Part shown: positions 60,301 through 64,000 of the stretch, piece after piece
Layout of the letters: every line of letters starts with the position of its first letter
How positions within the stretch are numbered: the first letter of the stretch is position 1
DNA from: Panorpa germanica
Lineage: Eukaryota > Arthropoda > Insecta > Mecoptera > Panorpidae
Reading direction: 5' to 3'
Assembly (NCBI GenBank): GCA_963678705.1
Contig: OY783204.1
Coordinates: forward strand, 23,632,759-23,696,758
DNA length: 64,000 bases
Translations under genes and position numbers: made by a program
The notes under the pieces: generated by a model
Seen by the model: the letters and a program-made list of their open reading frames with translations, nothing else
Told to the model about the DNA's origin: nothing
Databases searched by the model: none

Positions 60301-62301
60301 TATTAATTCTGTTACTAATTCTGAATTGACATGTGAAAGATTTAAATTGTTTAATAAAAGTTCCTTACGGTTGTTAGGACTTGATTTTGAAAAATGGTAA
60401 ATACTAAATTGATCTATCGGTATGATATTCGGTTTGAAATTACTAAGTATTATATTTTTTATTGAAGAATTTATTATTGAAATATAGAAAATATTTTTGA
60501 CGGGCTTGATTAATGCATTAGCTAAAAAAACTTCAGGTAACAATTCCCTGGCTACACAAACTCCTACTGTAGAACCTGACATAGGAATTATCTTCCTCGT
60601 ACGTGCTGGTAAAACGATATTGTTTATATTTATAAGTGGGAGCTCAATTACTTTGCCACATTCTGAGAATTGTACTCTGTTCATTTTTAGATTAATTACT
60701 GCATTTAGTTTCCGTAAAATATCTAACCCTATAATTCCATCGTGTTTAATGGGGAAATTTTCTGATACAACCTGTAAAGTTTGTTTCGACTTATTACTAT
60801 CTAAAATTATAGAAGTTTTCAGTGAACCTAAGGTATAAGGCGTGCCTTCAGAAATACCCTTCAATAGAATTTTAGATTTATTATTAATTCTGACATTGTT
60901 ATTTAAAATATTTTGTTTAATCAAGGAGATTTGAGAACCAGTATCTAATAAAAATGATACGGTTTTAGCTTTGGCTGCGACCATCTTGAATTGGATAGTG
61001 TCAACTGTTTGCTTAGCCTTAACATTTTTATTTTTACTGTCAAAACTTAGAATATCATTATTATTTTGTAAATTACCCGTATTGATCTCATCAAAATCAT
61101 AAAAAAAACATAATTCATTATTTGAATTGTGTTGTGTCTTGTTAGTAAAAGATACTTGAGAACCATCAGATATAAGATGTTTCGATCTTTCACAACAAGT
61201 AGAAGGTTCTGATAAAATTGTGGCCTCCCTACAAGTATTAACTTGAGCAATAGGGTTACCCGTATCTAGATTTTCCTTCTTAATAAAACAATACTTTTCT
61301 GTATGACCACTTTTCTTACAATGGTTACAGAACAAATTTTTAGTTTTTGTTTCGACCTTATTAGGAATTTGCTTGCTTGAAACTGGTTTACTATTAGAAT
61401 TAGGAACGCTTGGATATGTTTTGACTTTAATATGCCTTCTTCTTTCTAGATTGCGCCACCGTCTCTCCAGAAACTCTGTAAATTCATTTAAGGTTGGTAA
61501 TTCAGAATTATTTCTGTTTTCCCATTCCTTTGACGAATTAAAATCTAATTTGGTCTTTAAAATATGTATTAACATAAAATCTGAATGATTAGAATATATC
61601 CCCAATTCGGTTAATGCTCTAATCGATTCATTAATTTCATCTAGTAGTTTTTTGATATTGATTTCGGACTCTAAACGTATAACATTGTAGTTTATTAAAT
61701 TGTTTAAACAGGTTTCAATAAGTGCTACCTTGTTATCATAACGTTTACAAAGGATGTTCCAAACAATTTCGTAATTATCATTTGTTAAAGGATAATTCTT
61801 TATGAGTTTGAGTGGTTCTCCTGACAAATTTAACTTTAAATAATGCATTTTTTCAATGCTTGATAGTTTACTATTATTACGAATTAAATTTGTAAATAAT
61901 TCCATAAAACTTTGCCAATTAATATATTCTCCATCAAAAACGGTTAGTTGCATTGGACTTAAGTTCAGATTTTTTATTGAATCTATACTTTTTGAGTCGT
62001 CTACAATATGTGTATCATTCTCAAATGTTTGCTTATAATTCAACAAGTAAATAAGAGTGTCGTCATAAATACTTTCAACTTCCATAGACTTACTAACGAT
62101 AGCCGAAGCTTCTTCATTTTTTAGAGTTGGAAGCAATGCTTCTACGATACTACTATATTTAACCCAAGCTTTGTCTAAGTTTTTGATTTTTAATTCAACT
62201 ATTGTTAAGGATGTTGATTGGACTTCTAGATTTTTTGAAAACTCATTAATTAGATTGATTGTATTCTCAACTAGTGTGAGTGAATGAACGTTCGGTGCCA
62301 T
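57352..62301 (-). CDS. Gag-Pol polyprotein, single frame, 1649 residues
   Basis: Makes the capsid and enzymes for retrotransposition. Seen: Gag region with a block at about 110-260 (FDGEYINWQSFMELF...) and a CCHC knuckle at 325-338 (C-X2-C-X4-H-X4-C). The protease has DTG at 453-455 and GIIGLDIL near 522. RT spans about 700-910 with Asp796 and YLDD at 858-861. RNase H spans about 1003-1120 with Asp1008, Glu1049, Asp1074 and Asp1117. The integrase zinc site is H1308, H1315, C1345 and C1348; the core is D1377, D1438 and E1474 (D,D35E); GPY lies near 1613. There are no stops or frameshifts, and gag and pol share one frame. The start is the first ATG of the frame, about 1.16 kb downstream of the PBS. 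The Gag block looks BEL/Pao-like (DUF1759), whereas pol is Gypsy-like. There is no chromodomain and no env. Confidence 0.95.
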   Translation of the reverse strand: MAPNVHSLTLVENTINLINEFSKNLEVQSTSLTIVELKIKNLDKAWVKYSSIVEALLPTLKNEEASAIVSKSMEVESIYDDTLIYLLNYKQTFENDTHIVDDSKSIDSIKNLNLSPMQLTVFDGEYINWQSFMELFTNLIRNNSKLSSIEKMHYLKLNLSGEPLKLIKNYPLTNDNYEIVWNILCKRYDNKVALIETCLNNLINYNVIRLESEINIKKLLDEINESIRALTELGIYSNHSDFMLIHILKTKLDFNSSKEWENRNNSELPTLNEFTEFLERRWRNLERRRHIKVKTYPSVPNSNSKPVSSKQIPNKVETKTKNLFCNHCKKSGHTEKYCFIKKENLDTGNPIAQVNTCREATILSEPSTCCERSKHLISDGSQVSFTNKTQHNSNNELCFFYDFDEINTGNLQNNNDILSFDSKNKNVKAKQTVDTIQFKMVAAKAKTVSFLLDTGSQISLIKQNILNNNVRINNKSKILLKGISEGTPYTLGSLKTSIILDSNKSKQTLQVVSENFPIKHDGIIGLDILRKLNAVINLKMNRVQFSECGKVIELPLININNIVLPARTRKIIPMSGSTVGVCVARELLPEVFLANALIKPVKNIFYISIINSSIKNIILSNFKPNIIPIDQFSIYHFSKSSPNNRKELLLNNLNLSHVNSELVTELIEICDSFNDIFFLPGDKLSCTSALSHKIKINSSKPVNVKPYRLPHAQKEIVEKHIQELLVNNIIEESDSPYNAPLLVVPKKPDALGNKQFRVVVDFRKLNEQTTSDAYPLPLIHDILDQLSGAKFFSTLDLASGFHQVPMLPEDKEKTAFSANFKHYQFVRMPFGLKGAPPMFQRLMSHVLTGLQGIDCLIYLDDVVIFGKNISEHNQRLKNVFSKLREHNLKLQPSKCNFLHKDLIYLGHVINETGILPDPSKVEAIKNFPIPNSPKQIKTFLGMSGYYRRHIPHYAEIAKPLYNAANSNVKVLEWSDQCDESFKTLKNKLTISPVLQYPDFSKNFVVTTDASKNAIGAVLSQGTIKESHPIAYASRTLNKAQQNYTTTERELLAVVWAVAHFRPYLYGKFFSIVTDHQALTWLMSIKDPSSRLMRWRIKLEEYNYEVIYRPGSSIPHVDALSRVYSLQVETMDVTYENYLEIIKNKIIINNKVIEHDKSLYDAPTSFSLVDFVSKDFKNSIGNSPELINKFSSINAFLIQEKEVSEIAYVEIDTRFIICLIIKEFHFNLPNYKEIFLALVNLKNFCTLHKITNIAMNRFESELSKLDFAQLRTMIRHIFDKTNIIVHIYNDNILKISDPELINNVISEFHVNPTAGHLGVSKTIKRLKSHFKFPSMIRKVKNFIRQCVSCQKNKVCKLNKCPLTITSTSKHSFERLALDIVYLPKKDDNDKYKYLLTIQDDLTKFTEAIPIINQEANTVAKALVTNVICRYGVPNMILTDQGTNFMSKIFKDICKLLKIKQLKTTAFRPATNGALERVHRTLAEYLRNFCKKQDDWINWIPYAMFVYNTTPHTATGFTPFELIYGHKANLPSIFYKEPIEVNTYNNFIVELKHRLQVARELAINNLVKSKEKTKLYFDKRVNSLFTPEVNELVLLRNEQLPTKGQSKKLLPLYVGPYKVTKIISPVNTEILIGKKHTVVHNNRLKRFCTNE

Positions 62302-62616
62302 AGTACTTAATTAAAGTTATATATAATATACAGACTAAAGATTATTTTGTACCAATAAACGACTCTCCGAAAAATAGGATTCTGACAAGGAAAAATTGTT
62401 AGCGAAAACAGTAACTCACTGGAAATTTCCGATGGGGCTCAGACACCGCAGTTGTAACAGGAAGGTAGTCTCTCTGATTGAACAGACTGCTATCTAACTG
62501 CTTCAGCTCTTTACTTCTCCTTTTCAAAATTCTTTCTCGTTCATAAAGATGTTCTAAAAATATTAAACATGAATTAATATAATTGTAGAAACAATTATAG
62601 GAAATATTATAGTAGA

Positions 62617-63018
62617 TATTCAAAAGTATTGGATATAATACTAAAAATATTGAACAATGATGCTACAAAATTGTTATTTTATAACAAATATTCAAAAGTA
62701 TTGAATATAATACTAAAAAATAATAGCTTCAATGAATTACAAGGATGCTACTAATAGATAGGTTATAGCAAATATTCAAAAGTATTGAATATAATACTAA
62801 AAAAAAAATAATAGCTTCAATGAATTACAAGGATGCTACTAATAGATAGGTTATAGCAAATATTCAAAAGTATTGAATATAATACTAAAAAAAAATAATA
62901 GCTTCAATGAATTACAAGGATGCTACTAATAGATAGGTTATAGCAAATATTCAAAAGTACTGAATATAATACTAAAAAAATAATAGCTTCAATGAATTAC
63001 AAGGATGCTACTAATAGA
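62617..63018 (-). repeat. Tandem array in the leader, ~84-88 bp unit, about 4 copies plus a degenerate one
   Basis: Seen: TATTCAAAAGTA begins units at 62689, 62773, 62861 and 62948, with a diverged one at 62617. Each full unit contains AGTATTGAATATAATACT (6-bp arms able to pair), an A-run of variable length, GCTTCAATGAATTACAAGG and ATGCTACTAATAGATAGG. Units are nearly identical; length differences lie mostly in the A-run, which suggests recent expansion by slippage or template switching. Confidence 0.9.
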
Positions 63019-63157
63019 AAAAAATACAATTATCAATTTATGATAATAATTGTATACAAGATAAAAAGATACTGTCTTATTATACTTAACAAAAAAAACT
63101 TTCGATTTTGATCTATGTACAGCTGTGTGCAGGGTTCTGGAAACGATTAACATCAGT

Positions 63158-63418
63158 TTAGATTATTCCATTTGTTCTAGAAGCATCCATCCATTCGCTG
63201 GGGGCAAAAGATTTCTTTTTTTCTGGTTCAGCGGGCTGTTGTTTTACATCCACCGGACTTGTAGAAAAATTATGTGAAATACAGATGAATTGACGTTCTA
63301 TCTCGTACTCTTCGGCAATCTTGGAAATAATCGATCGACGTAGTGGTATCCAGAATAATTGATCTGCATCCAGGTGTAGAATATATAGAAAAAAATTTTG
63401 GGCGTACCTCTTGGATAT
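63158..63418 (-). other. Open frame in the leader without start codon (86 codons), coding-like
   Basis: Seen: after a TAA, the minus strand stays open for 86 codons to TAA at 63160-63158. The only ATG is close to the end. The reading is not AT-biased repeat translation: DADQLFWIPLRRSIISKIAE, EEYEIERQFICIS, then a Lys/Pro/Glu-rich part (KQQPAEPEKKKSFAPSEWMD). A pyrimidine-rich acceptor-like site (TTCTACACCTGGATGCAG) ends at 63364 in the middle of codon 19. I do not recognise the protein. Inference: a captured host exon fragment, a spliced leader exon, or an accessory product; alternatively chance. Confidence 0.4.
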
Positions 63419-63449
63419 TTATGTGTAGGAATATCTCTTCGAGACCCCA

Positions 63450-63459
63450 CCTGACACCA
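63450..63459 (-). other. Primer binding site, tRNA-Leu type
   Basis: Seen: the minus strand has TGGTGTCAGG one base after the 5' LTR. Known: insect leucine tRNAs begin GTCAGGA and end in CCTGACA plus CCA, so this 10-mer is complementary to their 3' end. The match stops after ten bases (the next expected A is T). Confidence 0.75.
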
Positions 63460-63460
63460 A

Positions 63461-64000
63461 TGTTGTAAAATTGTGTCGTATTGTCGTTCTGGAGGAGATT
63501 ACTCAGCTTACTAGTACATTCTGCAGGGATGCTAGCTTCTGGTAGTAGATTCTTCAGTTGACGACTTCCAACACCAATTACAGTAGTAATCGAATATCTT
63601 TCTTAAGATGATTAATAAGGATTCTTGTTCAGACGGTGTATTGTTGCAATTAGAGAATACTTGAGCGGTCTAAAGTAACCTCGTTGCGACATGCGACGGT
63701 TGAACAATTAGTATCTTTTTATTACTATTAATACAAACACTTTTATTAAAATATATCATTTATTCGTTGTAATATTATATCTGCTTACTTAATTACAATA
63801 GTATTTTATTAGATTAACGAAGATGACAGATATAAAACAAAATGTAATTCTATAGTGTTATAATTTAATTAATAGTTGAAATGTGCTCACTATTCAATAC
63901 GTACGAAGTTGCGAATAGTAATGCTTGCTTTGAGACTCAGGAGAAGACTGGCTTTCAGCGTCTTGTGCAATTTAATATATAATAATTTATTTCACATCAC
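63461..64000 (-). repeat. 5' LTR of the retrotransposon, truncated by the window edge
   Basis: Seen: 540 bp identical to 56319-56858 with no substitution or gap by eye. The remaining part (about 319 bp if the LTR is 859 bp), which would hold the upstream promoter region for the minus-strand transcript, lies outside the window. Confidence 0.93.

Larger units (their letters stand above)
62302..63460 (-). other. Untranslated leader of the retrotransposon
   Basis: Seen: 1159 bp between the 5' LTR and the gag-pol ATG, unusually long. From 5' to 3' on the minus strand it holds the PBS, an open 86-codon frame, an AT-rich spacer, an ~87 bp tandem array, and a stretch with an acceptor-like TTTTTCCTTGTCAG ending at 62382. 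A small ATG frame at 62399-62623 has no recognised similarity and is not called. Inference: the leader may be spliced or may contain packaging or internal-initiation signals. Confidence 0.7.
56319..64000 (-). mobile_element. Nearly complete Ty3/Gypsy-type LTR retrotransposon (right LTR runs off window)
   Basis: Seen: a direct repeat (56319-57177 and from 63461) brackets, on the minus strand, a primer binding site, a ~1.16 kb leader, one gag-pol frame and a polypurine tract. The domain order protease, RT, RNase H, integrase with a GPY/F end is the Ty3/Gypsy order. The LTRs are identical where comparable, and the frame has no defect, so the insertion looks very recent and the copy possibly competent. 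No envelope-like frame follows pol; only about 170 bp separate the stop from the PPT. The target duplication cannot be checked because the right flank is outside the window. Confidence 0.93.

Overview
The window is AT-rich eukaryotic DNA. It has long non-coding stretches, GT-AG splice sites, many short inverted-repeat elements, non-LTR and mariner fragments, and one large LTR retrotransposon. This fits an insect nuclear genome. The arginine/glutamate-rich C-terminal non-LTR fragments carrying a CCHC-type knuckle look to me like those common in ants and other Hymenoptera, but the order is not proven. No complete host gene lies inside the window, and I saw no rRNA, tRNA, CRISPR array or prokaryotic feature.

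Host gene (minus strand, 25.9 kb down to 1). Two exons that no ORF scan would show fit together. A first coding exon (25185-25248) starts with ATG and ends at a good donor after one base of a codon. An internal exon (41-243) has a strong acceptor, begins with the two bases that complete that codon, stays open for 67 codons and ends at a GTACGT donor. Together they give an 89-residue N-terminus of a protein I do not recognise, split by an intron of about 24.9 kb and continuing beyond the left edge. A 5' UTR and candidate promoter lie at about 25249-25920.

Intron 1 (244-25184) and the upstream flank (about 25930-56318) are mostly unique AT-rich DNA sprinkled with mobile elements. I could group them by comparing copies inside the window: (A) a mariner-type MITE with TA duplications and TIR TGAGGCGTCTA, 4 copies; (B) a MITE with TIR CCCAGTAAACA and 2-bp duplications of varying sequence, 6 copies; (C) a ~400 bp element with TIR GCCGGTTTCACACC, 4 copies; (D) a ~600 bp element with TIR GGCTTGTGTCCT, 2 long and 2 partial copies; (E) a 220 bp element with 40 bp TIRs, 2 copies; (F) a ~480 bp element ending near GAGTGGGAATG, 2 copies; (G) a foldback element with CAG..CTG ends, 2 copies; plus several singletons. 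Five 3'-end fragments of one non-LTR family and one fragment of another (RNase H type) are present. Several are nested, and some show clear target duplications. One shows the inverted 5' segment expected from twin priming.

Right end (56319-64000). This is a nearly complete, apparently very young Ty3/Gypsy-type LTR retrotransposon on the minus strand. Its LTRs are identical over the 540 bp that can be compared. A tRNA-Leu-type primer binding site, a polypurine tract and one uninterrupted 1649-codon gag-pol frame (CCHC knuckle, protease, RT, RNase H, integrase with D,D35E, GPY/F) are all visible. Oddities are a Gag that resembles the BEL/Pao type, a leader with an ~87 bp tandem array and a separate 86-codon open frame lacking a start codon, and a duplicated LTR-edge/PPT module. 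The right LTR runs off the window.
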